Assembly: GCA_049324115.1 (NCBI GenBank)
Contig: JBMOMN010000022.1
Location: 1-64,000 of the forward strand
Origin: UBA5796 sp040752455
GTDB lineage: Bacteria > Chloroflexota > Anaerolineae > Anaerolineales > Villigracilaceae
DNA: 64,000 nt
Reading direction: 5' to 3'
The translations under genes were made by a program, and so were the position numbers. Positions 23,930-31,817 of the stretch are shown one piece after another. Within the stretch, counting starts at the first letter, position 1. Each line of letters opens with the position of its first letter. The notes under the pieces are model-generated. The model had not been told where the DNA came from. It saw only the letters and a program-made list of their open reading frames with translations, and ran no database searches.

Positions 23930-26194
23930 ATGGAACAGCAGTCCCTCAATTTCACAGTAGATGCCAAGCTACTTCAGGAACTTGGCGAACGTCTCGTTGG
24001 TAAACCTGCTATTGCATTAGCAGAGTTGGTCAAAAACGCATACGATGCCGATGCAAAATTCACCGAAATTGTCTTCGACCCGGACAAAGACCTGAAAAGC
24101 AAAGATTATGAAAAGGGTGAAATCATCGTTAGAGACGATGGACACGGAATGACGTTCGATGAGTTCCGTAATTTTTGGATGCGCATTGGAACTACTCACA
24201 AATCCGAAAAGCAAAAGTCTCCATATTTCCAGAGGCAGATGACCGGCTCGAAGGGGGTAGGTCGTCTTTCCGTTCAATTCTTGGCTCACCGCTTAGAGCT
24301 GAAAACCGTTCCCCAACGGAAAAATGAATCCCTTCCCTGGATATGGGCATACGTGGATTGGGATGATGCTGTAAACGCCGGAGACTTGACCTCGGCAACC
24401 GTCGTTTACGAAATTCGCAATGATCCACCGCCTTTCGAGTATGGCACAGAATTGCGGTTGGAGGGTCTCAAACAAACTTGGGAAACTGATGATCTGAAAT
24501 CTTTGGCACGAGAAATCTGGTGGTTACAGCCACCGTTTCGCAAGGAGATTCGTTCCCTGCCCTCCGCGGAGCAATTCGAGATTCGTTTCATTGGCAACGA
24601 AGTTGCATTCGAGGAATTCCGACAACAAATTGATGCGGTATTGAGAATTCAAATGGCGCGTATTTTAGGAACTTATCACGCGGGGGTTACAAAAGTTGCA
24701 ATCGAATTCTGGCAACGTGGTACTAAGTATGAAACTTTCCGACACGAATTCACCCTATCTGATATTGCTCTGTCAGAATATAAAGATAAAGTTTACAGTA
24801 CGAAATCGAATCTCAATGATGCAGAATTCGAAATTCGCATATACAAGGCTGAAGGGAAACAGCCTTTTGGAGTCAGTGTAGACGAATTGCGAGAATATCT
24901 CGAACGCTTCGCAGGAGTGCATGTCTATGACGGCCCTTTTCACTTGCCTTATTATGGCACGCCGCAAAATGATTGGCTGGGTATCGAATCCGATCACGCT
25001 CACCGAAAATTCATTTCCAGCTTGCTACCAGAATCGTTACAGGAAATATTCAAGAATACGGAGCGTTTGCGTTATTTGCCCACCCAACGTCGCATTATAG
25101 GCTCCGTTCGCATCAACACGACCAAGGAAAAGAATCTGCAAATTCAAATCACACGTGATCGTTTGATATACAGTCAAGCCCATGAAGATTTAAAAAACAT
25201 AGTGCGCTACACAATGGATTTGTACGCCTATCACGCGGCACGAAAGGCTTATGATGAGAAATCCCAAGGAGGCAAAATCGAAAAACCGAGCGAAGTCATT
25301 CGCAGAATTGAGGACGTTCTCGCCAAATACAAGCATGATATTCCGCAGCATGTTTATCGTCCACTCGAAAACAATTTGATGCAGGTTACGAAATCGATAG
25401 AAACAGCCGTTGATGCCGAGAAAGACGTAAACTTGACAAATTTGTCCTTGTTAGCGCCACTGGCTACGGCTGGAATTTCTGCTCTTGCCATTCAGCACGA
25501 ATTGCGCAAGCAGTTTGGGCGATTGGAAGATGTTATCGAAAACCTGACAAGCATTCACACTAGCAACCGCCAGCTAGACTCGAGAATCGCACAGCTAGCT
25601 GAAGATTTACAAGAATGGTTGGAGCGAGCCAGAACGACCAATATGCTCTTCGATTACATGACTGGTGATACTATTAAGGAGCGCCAACGTTATCGTGCAA
25701 GAACAGTTGTCGAGAATATTTTGGCCCAAATGACTTTCATGTCGCGTGGTGTGGATGTAGATGTGAAGGACTTGGATGCAAGTTTATATCTGCCGGAAGC
25801 TTCATTCGCCGAATGGGGTGCAATCATGCAGAATGTCTTTTCCAATGCTTTCAACGCCATGCTTGGAAGCGAAAGAAGAGTACTCTCCATTTCTTCTAGT
25901 TCCAACCAAAAGCGTCACATTCTCTTGATTCAAGATACAGGCAAGGGAGTAGATTTAAAGAGGGCGGAAAAATTGTTCGAACCTTTTGAGCGGGAAATGG
26001 AATACGAGCCTGAACGCATACGTTTGGGGTATGGTGGCACGGGATTGGGTTTGACCATCGTCAGGTTGCTGAGCAATAGGATTGGATGTTTTGCTCGCTT
26101 TGTGAAGCCTGAGGACGGCTTTGCTACTGCTTTCGCGTTGGAGTGGCAGGAAAAGGTCGCCCAGCGACCAGAAAGGGCTACATCAAGACCATGA
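23930..26194 (+). CDS. Dual-GHKL ATPase: MutL/Hsp90-like domain fused to a histidine-kinase core
   Basis: 754 residues. The N-terminal GHKL ATPase has an N-box AELVKNAYDADA (31-42), DDGHGM (69-74) and GSKGVGR (107-113), the MutL/Hsp90/MORC arrangement. An unassigned middle (about 180-440) follows, then helices with an H-box-like AIQHELRKQF (His523), and a second, kinase-type ATPase with NVFSNAFNAM (635-644), DTGKGVD (669-675), FEPFERE (684-690) and GYGGTGLGLTIV. No membrane helix is seen, so it is cytosolic. An alternative ATG at 23903 overlaps the methylase gene by 19 bases. The stop overlaps the next start by 4 bases. I infer that it detects DNA or a complex and phosphorylates the next protein. 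Confidence 0.85.
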   Translation: MEQQSLNFTVDAKLLQELGERLVGKPAIALAELVKNAYDADAKFTEIVFDPDKDLKSKDYEKGEIIVRDDGHGMTFDEFRNFWMRIGTTHKSEKQKSPYFQRQMTGSKGVGRLSVQFLAHRLELKTVPQRKNESLPWIWAYVDWDDAVNAGDLTSATVVYEIRNDPPPFEYGTELRLEGLKQTWETDDLKSLAREIWWLQPPFRKEIRSLPSAEQFEIRFIGNEVAFEEFRQQIDAVLRIQMARILGTYHAGVTKVAIEFWQRGTKYETFRHEFTLSDIALSEYKDKVYSTKSNLNDAEFEIRIYKAEGKQPFGVSVDELREYLERFAGVHVYDGPFHLPYYGTPQNDWLGIESDHAHRKFISSLLPESLQEIFKNTERLRYLPTQRRIIGSVRINTTKEKNLQIQITRDRLIYSQAHEDLKNIVRYTMDLYAYHAARKAYDEKSQGGKIEKPSEVIRRIEDVLAKYKHDIPQHVYRPLENNLMQVTKSIETAVDAEKDVNLTNLSLLAPLATAGISALAIQHELRKQFGRLEDVIENLTSIHTSNRQLDSRIAQLAEDLQEWLERARTTNMLFDYMTGDTIKERQRYRARTVVENILAQMTFMSRGVDVDVKDLDASLYLPEASFAEWGAIMQNVFSNAFNAMLGSERRVLSISSSSNQKRHILLIQDTGKGVDLKRAEKLFEPFEREMEYEPERIRLGYGGTGLGLTIVRLLSNRIGCFARFVKPEDGFATAFALEWQEKVAQRPERATSRP

Positions 26195-27414
26195 AGAAGA
26201 TACGTATATTCGACGACGAAAAAAGACAAAGAGAAAAATTTGTAGAACAAGTTCGCAATGTGGGTTTATCTGAGCAAGACTTTGATGCAAATTTGCTTGA
26301 GCCCAACATGGTGAAGGAAGCCTTCAAAATCATGTTGGAACGCCAGTCTAGATTCCGAGTGGAAGGCTATTGGGTGAGTGAAGATAAGATGCCATTGGAC
26401 GACATAGACATTCTAATCATTGATAACGAACTTCGAGATTTTTCCGATGAGATAGGTATCTTTACGAGTGCTGATGCAGTCGCATACATGGCGCGCTGTT
26501 TTTCGACCTGCCAGCTCATAATTGTAATGAATCGTTTGGCTCACAACCCCTTCGATCTGACTTTGAACCTATCCTTCCAAGGGCAACTCGAATCCTTCTC
26601 GGATTTGGAAATTGGAGAGAAGCAACTCTCGTCAAAGGCATTGTGGGGTGTAGGAGAAGAAAAATTCCATCCCTGGTATTGGCCCGTCCTTCCCCAATGG
26701 CTCGATGATTTCGAGAAGCGCGTGGAAGATGCAAAAGGCGCTTTGCGAACCAATCCCTCCATTCTGGAATTCTTTGGTTTGGACGATGTAAAGGATTGGA
26801 TTCCAAGGAGAATAATGCAAAGGTTGGGAGATGGAGAAGAATACACATTCCTCGAATTCTTACGGACCAGCGCCTTTGCCTTGAGCCCGAAGGATAAAGT
26901 TGTATTCGAAGGCAAAGATGAATTGGACGAACGAACCATCGAAAGTTTTGCCCGGGTTGTTGCAGCACGCCTCTCGAAATGGCTGGAATGGCAGATCCTG
27001 CCTGAAATGGATATTCTCGTAGACGCTCCCCACCTGCTCTCACGGTTTCCGAGTCTTTTGATGGGCAACCATGATGCCATCAATGATTGGAACTCTATTA
27101 TAGTACGTCATGCCGTGGAGGTTCCCAACCTGCAGATGGATATGCTGAGTGAAGTAAGATTCTCGAAATCGCACTGGCTTTCTCGCCCAGCATGGTATTG
27201 GCGTAAAGCAATGAACGACGAACGCATTCCAGATGTGAAAGAACCATGGAATATTGAATACATCCCCTACGGATTTTGCGAAGATACATCATCTTTCGTT
27301 CACGAAGAGCAAGCCAAATCATTCCGTGCCATGGTCGAATCACCTTTTGCAAACAGATACATCGAACAACTGGATGGGGTGGATTACTTGCCGCCGCAAA
27401 GATTGGCATTGTGA
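26191..27414 (+). CDS. Receiver-like protein with large unknown C-terminal region
   Basis: 407 residues. The start MKKIRIFDDEKRQREKF carries the paired acidic residues of a receiver (D8, D9), and IDILIIDNELRD places D78 at the phosphoacceptor position; QLIIVMN fits beta-4. The conserved Lys is not obvious, and the spacing between acidic pocket and D78 is longer than usual, so the receiver is atypical. Residues 150-407 (with PHLLSRFPSLL and HWLSRPAW) match nothing I recognise and could be the effector. ATG 26191 overlaps the kinase stop (ATGA). An earlier in-frame ATG at 26143 is less likely. Confidence 0.65.
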   Translation: MKKIRIFDDEKRQREKFVEQVRNVGLSEQDFDANLLEPNMVKEAFKIMLERQSRFRVEGYWVSEDKMPLDDIDILIIDNELRDFSDEIGIFTSADAVAYMARCFSTCQLIIVMNRLAHNPFDLTLNLSFQGQLESFSDLEIGEKQLSSKALWGVGEEKFHPWYWPVLPQWLDDFEKRVEDAKGALRTNPSILEFFGLDDVKDWIPRRIMQRLGDGEEYTFLEFLRTSAFALSPKDKVVFEGKDELDERTIESFARVVAARLSKWLEWQILPEMDILVDAPHLLSRFPSLLMGNHDAINDWNSIIVRHAVEVPNLQMDMLSEVRFSKSHWLSRPAWYWRKAMNDERIPDVKEPWNIEYIPYGFCEDTSSFVHEEQAKSFRAMVESPFANRYIEQLDGVDYLPPQRLAL

Positions 27415-27429
27415 AATCAAGAGGTTCAT

Positions 27430-28095
27430 ATGCCATCAAGATATTGGCCCGGTGTAAAGCAGATATTGGAAACCCTCTTCCAAATACAAAAGGTACAGTG
27501 GGCTGCCTGGGAAGAAGAGGAAGCGAAGAGACCACAGGAAGATCGTTCTCCCGCGATTTTGACAAAGACCGTCATCTCGCGCTGGCGATGGAGCGAAATC
27601 AACGATACCAAACTTTCAAGTATCCTGATGGAAGAACAACCGATAAGGTTTTCCGATGAGCGTCTAATACTTTTCCTACCACCTTTCCCAAATGATGAGA
27701 GAGAATTTGTGCCAGTGATATCACTTGAATACAACCCTGCCCAAGAGTGCTTGAGGTTGCGAGTGGGCATGTATCGCTTGGATAGTAGCGGAAAACCGTG
27801 TGGATTAGGCTTCCGTTTGGAATCACCTGCATCTCATTGCACAGGTAATCGGAACGAGAGCGTTCACGATTTTTATCATGTTCAGCTGATCACAAAAATA
27901 GAGGAAAATAGCCCGCCTTTAGGCTTGCCAGATTGGTTGCCATGTAGGCAACCCGCCATCTGTATTCGTGCTAACAATCCAGTAGATGCTGTACTGAATC
28001 TGATATTGAGTTTGTATGGCTTAAACTTTTACAAATACTTTTTGAAATCCATCAAAGGGCAACTGAACATTGAGCTTATGCCTTTTCCAAAATGA
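27430..28095 (+). CDS. Unknown protein of the dcm-vsr island
   Basis: 221 residues, soluble, no signal peptide or membrane helix. It starts 15 bases after the receiver-like gene with AGAGG upstream and ends one base before the vsr ATG, so it is clearly part of the operon. A Trp/Glu-rich N-terminus (QWAAWEEEEAKRP) precedes a mixed region with ISLEYNPAQECLRLRVGMYRL, which suggests a beta-rich core. I do not recognise a family or catalytic motif. It could be a specificity, adaptor or immunity component. Confidence 0.8.
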   Translation: MPSRYWPGVKQILETLFQIQKVQWAAWEEEEAKRPQEDRSPAILTKTVISRWRWSEINDTKLSSILMEEQPIRFSDERLILFLPPFPNDEREFVPVISLEYNPAQECLRLRVGMYRLDSSGKPCGLGFRLESPASHCTGNRNESVHDFYHVQLITKIEENSPPLGLPDWLPCRQPAICIRANNPVDAVLNLILSLYGLNFYKYFLKSIKGQLNIELMPFPK

Positions 28096-28530
28096 ATGCA
28101 AAAGATACGACCATCCTCAAAAGCGGCGCACAACCGCATGAAATCAGTTCGACGTTCTGGTACCAAAGCCGAGGTTTTACTCCAAAAAGCGCTCGATGAA
28201 TATGATCTAGAGTACCAAACAAATGCCCCTCCTTTACGGAACTCGAGTCGTAAAGCAGATATTCTTTTCGTGAACGAACGAGTAGCTGTATTCGTGGACG
28301 GCTGTTTTTGGCATGGATGTCCAATTCATGGGTCACAAGCCAAAGCCAATGCCAAATTTTGGCATGAAAAGATCGAAGCGAACAAGTGTCGAGATATAGA
28401 CACGAATCGGAAACTCGAAGAAAGTGGGTGGGTGGTTGTTCGAGTATGGGAGCATGAAAATCCTGATGATGCCGCGCAGAAGATAACCGATATCCTGGGT
28501 CGTAGACGCAATGACAGCAAAATGATTTAA
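28096..28530 (+). CDS. vsr: Vsr-family very-short-patch-repair endonuclease
   Basis: 144 residues, the full family length. The fold of the PD-(D/E)XK class is shown by VRRSGTKAEVLLQKAL, KADILFVNERVAVFVDGCFWHGCP with the conserved Asp and His residues, FWHEKIEANKCRDIDTN and VVVRVWEHE. Vsr enzymes nick at T:G mismatches produced by deamination of 5-methylcytosine; in some operons related nucleases act as the restriction subunit. Being encoded with a cytosine methylase supports either role. The ATG directly abuts the TGA of the upstream gene. Confidence 0.93.
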   Translation: MQKIRPSSKAAHNRMKSVRRSGTKAEVLLQKALDEYDLEYQTNAPPLRNSSRKADILFVNERVAVFVDGCFWHGCPIHGSQAKANAKFWHEKIEANKCRDIDTNRKLEESGWVVVRVWEHENPDDAAQKITDILGRRRNDSKMI

Positions 28531-28811
28531 TGTTTTGACGTTCATAGATTTTATTGCAGTTGAATTGCTTTGGAAATGATCAAACCCTTTTCCAGTGAAA
28601 GCGATGCAACCCAGCAACTGCTGATTCGAAATTCGTACAGGGCATCTTGAGCCGAGTTTTAGCGGTCTTCGTGAAGACTATAACTGTCCATTCTCAACAT
28701 GCAGACATATCCATGTGTGGGGACACAGGTGATTTTCAAGGGCTGGCGAGCAAGTTTTCTGCCAGCGTAATGGTGTTGAGAGCTAAGAGAGGCGCCTTGC
28801 AGAATTACCCG
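28531..28811. other. Gap after the island, no gene supported
   Basis: 281 bases between vsr and the terminator at 28812. A+T-rich at first, then returning to the local composition. GCTGGC/GCCAGC around 28742-28767 can form a weak hairpin. An open frame at 28647-28883 runs into the terminator and has no ribosome binding site, so I do not call it. GCAGTTGAATTG at 28556-28567 resembles GCAATTGAATTG at 22804-22815 on the other side of the operon. Confidence 0.6.
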
Positions 28812-28849
28812 CGTCGCCCCGGTTTCCTGGCCGGGGCGACGAATTTTTT
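28812..28849 (+). terminator. Strong terminator downstream of the island
   Basis: 11-bp perfect stem CGTCGCCCCGG (28812-28822)/CCGGGGCGACG (28831-28841), then AATTTTTT. It separates the island from the arsenic genes. Confidence 0.88.
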
Positions 28850-28876
28850 ACCTGCCCATAATCGCCCGTTAAATCG

Positions 28877-28905
28877 TTGTTAACCGGCTGCGATTAAGAT
28901 AAAAT
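28877..28905 (+). promoter_or_regulatory. arsC promoter
   Basis: TTGTTA (28877-28882), 17-bp spacer, TAAAAT (28900-28905); the GGAG ribosome binding site and ATG at 28935 follow at normal distance. Confidence 0.65.
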
Positions 28906-28934
28906 GGCCCATTTCAATTTAGGAGACTTGTTTC

Positions 28935-29366
28935 ATGCCTGCACGCGTACTTTTCCTTTGCACCGGCAATTCCGCCCGCAGCCAGATGGCGGAAGCCTTC
29001 CTGCGCAAATATGGCGGCGACCAGTTCGAGGTCCACAGCGCCGGGTTGGAACCCAAAAGCATCCACCCCCTGACCGTCCGGGTGATGCAGGAGGCCGGGA
29101 TGGATATTTCCGGGCAAACCTCCAAAGGGATAAACACCTATCTCGGCAAAATCCTGTTCCAATATCTGATCACCGTCTGCGACGATGCCGACAGGAACTG
29201 TCCCACCGTCTGGCCGGGAGTCAACCGGCGTATGCACTGGTCATTCGAGGATCCCGCCGCCTTCGAAGGCACGGACGAGGAGCAGTTAGCCAAATTCCGC
29301 CAGGTCCGCGACCTGATCGGGCAGCGGATCAGCTCCTGGCTGGCAGAACAGGGTTTCCGCGCCTGA
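28935..29366 (+). CDS. arsC: Arsenate reductase of the low-molecular-weight phosphatase fold
   Basis: 143 residues reducing arsenate to arsenite. The P-loop CTGNSARS (9-16) is the CX5R(S) signature. The ITVCDDADRNCPTVWPG region supplies the second and third redox cysteine area typical of thioredoxin-linked ArsC, which separates it from plain tyrosine phosphatases. TAGGAG lies ahead of ATG. It starts the arsenic cluster with its own promoter and is followed by a terminator before arsR, so its expression may be partly independent. Confidence 0.9.
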   Translation: MPARVLFLCTGNSARSQMAEAFLRKYGGDQFEVHSAGLEPKSIHPLTVRVMQEAGMDISGQTSKGINTYLGKILFQYLITVCDDADRNCPTVWPGVNRRMHWSFEDPAAFEGTDEEQLAKFRQVRDLIGQRISSWLAEQGFRA

Positions 29367-29398
29367 AATTGTGACACCTGTCACATAATGTTGGTGAC

Positions 29399-29426
29399 AA
29401 CAGCCTCTGGAACAGGGCTGTTTTTT
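29399..29426 (+). terminator. Terminator after arsC
   Basis: AACAGCC (29399-29405)/GGCTGTT (29416-29422) stem with T-run 29419-29426. Just upstream, TGTGACA-CC-TGTCACA (29370-29385) is a second perfect palindrome directly after the arsC stop and could be a protein-binding site. Confidence 0.75.
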
Positions 29427-29437
29427 GGTCTAGAATG

Positions 29438-29457
29438 ATATTCGGAATGTCGAATAT
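29438..29457 (+). promoter_or_regulatory. ArsR operator
   Basis: ATATTCG (29438-29444) and CGAATAT (29451-29457) form a perfect 7-bp inverted repeat with a 6-bp centre, the size and A+T-rich character of ArsR/SmtB operators. It overlaps the arsR start region, predicting autorepression relieved by arsenite. Confidence 0.75.
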
Positions 29458-29839
29458 GATTTCCCCCTACCAGACCTCCGCCGAGCTGTTCAAAACCCTG
29501 GCGCACCCGGCCCGCTTGGCGATCCTGTCCATCCTGCGGGAGGGGGAGCAGTGTGTCTGCCATATCGAAGCCATGCTCAAGCTGCGCCAGGCGTACATCT
29601 CGCAGCACCTCAAAGTATTGAAAGACGCCGGGATCGTCTCGGACCGGCGCGACGGCTGGAACATGTATTACCGCGTCGCCCGGCCCGAAGTCTTCGAGGT
29701 CGTGGACAGCATGTTCGTCCTGACCGGGCAGCCCGAACCGGTCCCCCATGCTCACGCCAGGGCCGAGTGTCCCTGTCCCAAGTGCCACCCGGACCCGGGT
29801 CCGGTGGAGGCCGGGCAGGTGATCCTCCTGTCCGAATAA
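29456..29839 (+). CDS. arsR: ArsR-family metalloregulator
   Basis: 127 residues from ATG 29456 (in-frame ATGs at 29435 and 29447 lie in or before the operator). The winged helix shows AELFKTLAHPARLAILSILREG, then EQCVCHIE, the family's CxC metal-binding site in the alpha-3 helix, and QAYISQHLKVLKDAGIVSDRRDG. The C-terminal tail is rich in His and Cys (HAHARAECPCPKCHPD) and may add metal ligands. It should repress the cluster that follows. Confidence 0.92.
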   Translation: MISPYQTSAELFKTLAHPARLAILSILREGEQCVCHIEAMLKLRQAYISQHLKVLKDAGIVSDRRDGWNMYYRVARPEVFEVVDSMFVLTGQPEPVPHAHARAECPCPKCHPDPGPVEAGQVILLSE

Positions 29840-29880
29840 AACCTTCCATCCCGGAAAGGGCTTTTATTTTGGGCCGATCA

Positions 29881-29898
29881 TATTCAAGAATTCGAATA
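29881..29898 (+). promoter_or_regulatory. Second ArsR-like site before the permease gene
   Basis: TATTC-8-GAATA with an internal ATTCGAAT palindrome, similar to the arsR operator half sites, 18 bases upstream of the permease start. This suggests a second ArsR-controlled point inside the cluster. Confidence 0.45.
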
Positions 29899-29915
29899 AA
29901 CGTCGAAGGATTTGC

Positions 29916-31379
29916 ATGAACGCTCTCGAATTTCCCGGCAATTTGCTCCATGGCGGCCTGGGCAACCTGGCCGCTTACCTGGCCGCGCATGTACTCTTGT
30001 GTCTCCTGCCTGCCTTCTATATTGCGGGCGCAATGACCGCGCTCATCCCAAAAGAAACGGTGACGCGCTTTTTAGGCCGCAACACACCCAAATCCATCTC
30101 CTACCCGGCTTCGGCCGCGGCCGGATTCCTGCTGGCGGTCTGTTCCTGCACGGTCATCCCGCTCTTTGCGGGCATCTACAAAAAAGGCGCGGGACTCGGC
30201 CCGGCCATCACCTTCCTGTTCGTGGCCCCGGCCATCAACGTCCTGGCGCTGGTCTACACCGGCGGCGTGATCGGCATGGACCTGGCCCTCGCCCGCCTGT
30301 TGCTCTCGCTGGCCTTCGGCATCGGAGTGGGCCTTATCATGGCCCTCATCTTCCGCCGGGAAGACGCCGAGCACGACCGGGCCACCGACGCCATGTTTGC
30401 CGGGCAAGCCGCCATGCGCCGGGCGGCCGTGATTTTCATGCTGGCGCTGGTGGCGCTGCTGGCGGCGGGCACATTCCAGTTCGACTTTTTGAAACACGCC
30501 TATGCCGAAATTTCCCTGCCGGTTTACGGTGTGGATTCCTTCCAGGCTGCCCTGTATCGCCTGGTGCCATTCGACCCGGCTCGGGGCGAGGAGGGGGTCA
30601 CGGCCCAGGGTGTACTCCTGATCGGGATGCTGGCCCTGGTCGGGCTGGCCTCCTGGAAGGGCATCGAACGCATCCACGAGGGCTTCAATGCCTGGACCTG
30701 GGTCTCGGTCGCGTTAGTCGGGTTGACCCTGCTCCTGGCCGCGCTCGGGATGACCCCTCACGCCGGCGGCCTGACCCTGTCCCTGACCGGGAAATTCTTC
30801 GGGGTACTGCTTTCGGTCATCGCCCTGGGCTGGATGCTGAAATCCAGCTTGCGCGAAGACGAGACGCGCGACTTCCTGTGGGAATCCTGGAAATTCGTCA
30901 AGCAGATCTTCCCGCTGCTGGTGGTGGGCGTATTCGCCGTGGGCGTTATCCGTGAACTCATCAAGCCTGAATGGATCGAAGCCATCGCCGGGAGCAATAC
31001 CCTGCTGGGCAACTTCGTCGGTGTGGTCTTCGGCGTGTTCATGTACTTCCCCACCCTGGTGGAAGTTCCCATCGCCCGGATGTTCCTGGATTTGGGGATG
31101 CACCGCGGCCCGCTGCTGGCCTACCTGATCTCGGACCCCGAACTCAGCCTGCAAAGTATCCTGATCACCGCGGCTATTATTGGTCGCACCAAAACCTGGA
31201 CCTACGTGGGCTGGGTGGCGCTCTTCAGCACCCTGGCCGGGCTGATCTACGGCTCCTGGGTGGACGGGGCCGGGCTGGGGCTGGTGGCGCTGTATCTGAC
31301 GTTATTCCTGGCAATATTGGCCGGGATCATGTGGCTGGTGAACCGCCGCAAAGCGGAACCGGCTGTCGTTACTCACTGA
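29916..31379 (+). CDS. arsP: ArsP/YraQ-type permease
   Basis: 487 residues with about ten membrane helices and a soluble segment near 150-165 (FRREDAEHDRATDAMF). AVCSCTVIPLFAG holds the adjacent cysteines characteristic of the COG0701 family; the mirrored second half contains VFGVFMYFPTLVEVPIA. Members include ArsP, which exports trivalent organoarsenicals. Genomic context with arsR, arsC and an ACR3 pump supports a role in arsenic efflux. The exact substrate (inorganic or methylated) cannot be told. The next gene is 18 bases downstream. Confidence 0.85.
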   Translation: MNALEFPGNLLHGGLGNLAAYLAAHVLLCLLPAFYIAGAMTALIPKETVTRFLGRNTPKSISYPASAAAGFLLAVCSCTVIPLFAGIYKKGAGLGPAITFLFVAPAINVLALVYTGGVIGMDLALARLLLSLAFGIGVGLIMALIFRREDAEHDRATDAMFAGQAAMRRAAVIFMLALVALLAAGTFQFDFLKHAYAEISLPVYGVDSFQAALYRLVPFDPARGEEGVTAQGVLLIGMLALVGLASWKGIERIHEGFNAWTWVSVALVGLTLLLAALGMTPHAGGLTLSLTGKFFGVLLSVIALGWMLKSSLREDETRDFLWESWKFVKQIFPLLVVGVFAVGVIRELIKPEWIEAIAGSNTLLGNFVGVVFGVFMYFPTLVEVPIARMFLDLGMHRGPLLAYLISDPELSLQSILITAAIIGRTKTWTYVGWVALFSTLAGLIYGSWVDGAGLGLVALYLTLFLAILAGIMWLVNRRKAEPAVVTH

Positions 31380-31397
31380 TTTATCCTGGAGGAAACC

Positions 31398-31649
31398 ATG
31401 CTTACCATCAAAGTTTTGGGATCAGGCTGCGCCAACTGCAAGCGGGTCGAGCAGATCGCCCGCAAGGTCGTCGGGGAGATGGCGCTCGAGGCCGAGATCG
31501 TCAAGGTCACGGACTATGCCGAGATCATGGCTTACAACATCCTGTCCACGCCGGGGCTTGTCGTCAACGGGAAGGTGGTCTCGTCCGGGCGCATCCCCAC
31601 CCCGGCGGAGGTCACGACCTGGCTGGCGGACGCGCTCGAAACGGCCTGA
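31398..31649 (+). CDS. Small thioredoxin-fold CxxC protein
   Basis: 83 residues of the redox-active disulfide protein 2 (MTH895/TM0996) type. The N-terminal strand IKVLGSGCANCK carries the CxxC (CANC, residues 11-14), and STPGLVVNGKVVSSG gives the cis-Pro region. The ribosome binding site GGAGG is 8 bases ahead of ATG. Encoded between two efflux pumps, it may reduce ArsC or hand trivalent arsenic to the permease. That role is inference from position. Confidence 0.85.
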   Translation: MLTIKVLGSGCANCKRVEQIARKVVGEMALEAEIVKVTDYAEIMAYNILSTPGLVVNGKVVSSGRIPTPAEVTTWLADALETA

Positions 31650-31817
31650 TCGTCCGAAAACGGGACCAGGCCCACGGGTCGTCCGCTGCGGGCCGTCCAA
31701 TTTCGGGGCGCGGATAACAGCCCGTCGCCGCGGTTCGCGATCCGGCGGCGGGAAAATGTCCCATCCGACCTGAAAACGAGAAGAAAATTCCGCAAATTAC
31801 CCTTTACCGGAGGTACC

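Noticed and set aside
28549..28630. Possible tRNA or attachment site after the island (gattcgaaattcg)
   Set aside because: Resembles a T-arm only over a few bases; no acceptor or anticodon stems can be formed.
28647..28883. 78-codon frame between vsr and arsC
   Set aside because: No ribosome binding site, and it runs through the strong terminator at 28812-28849.
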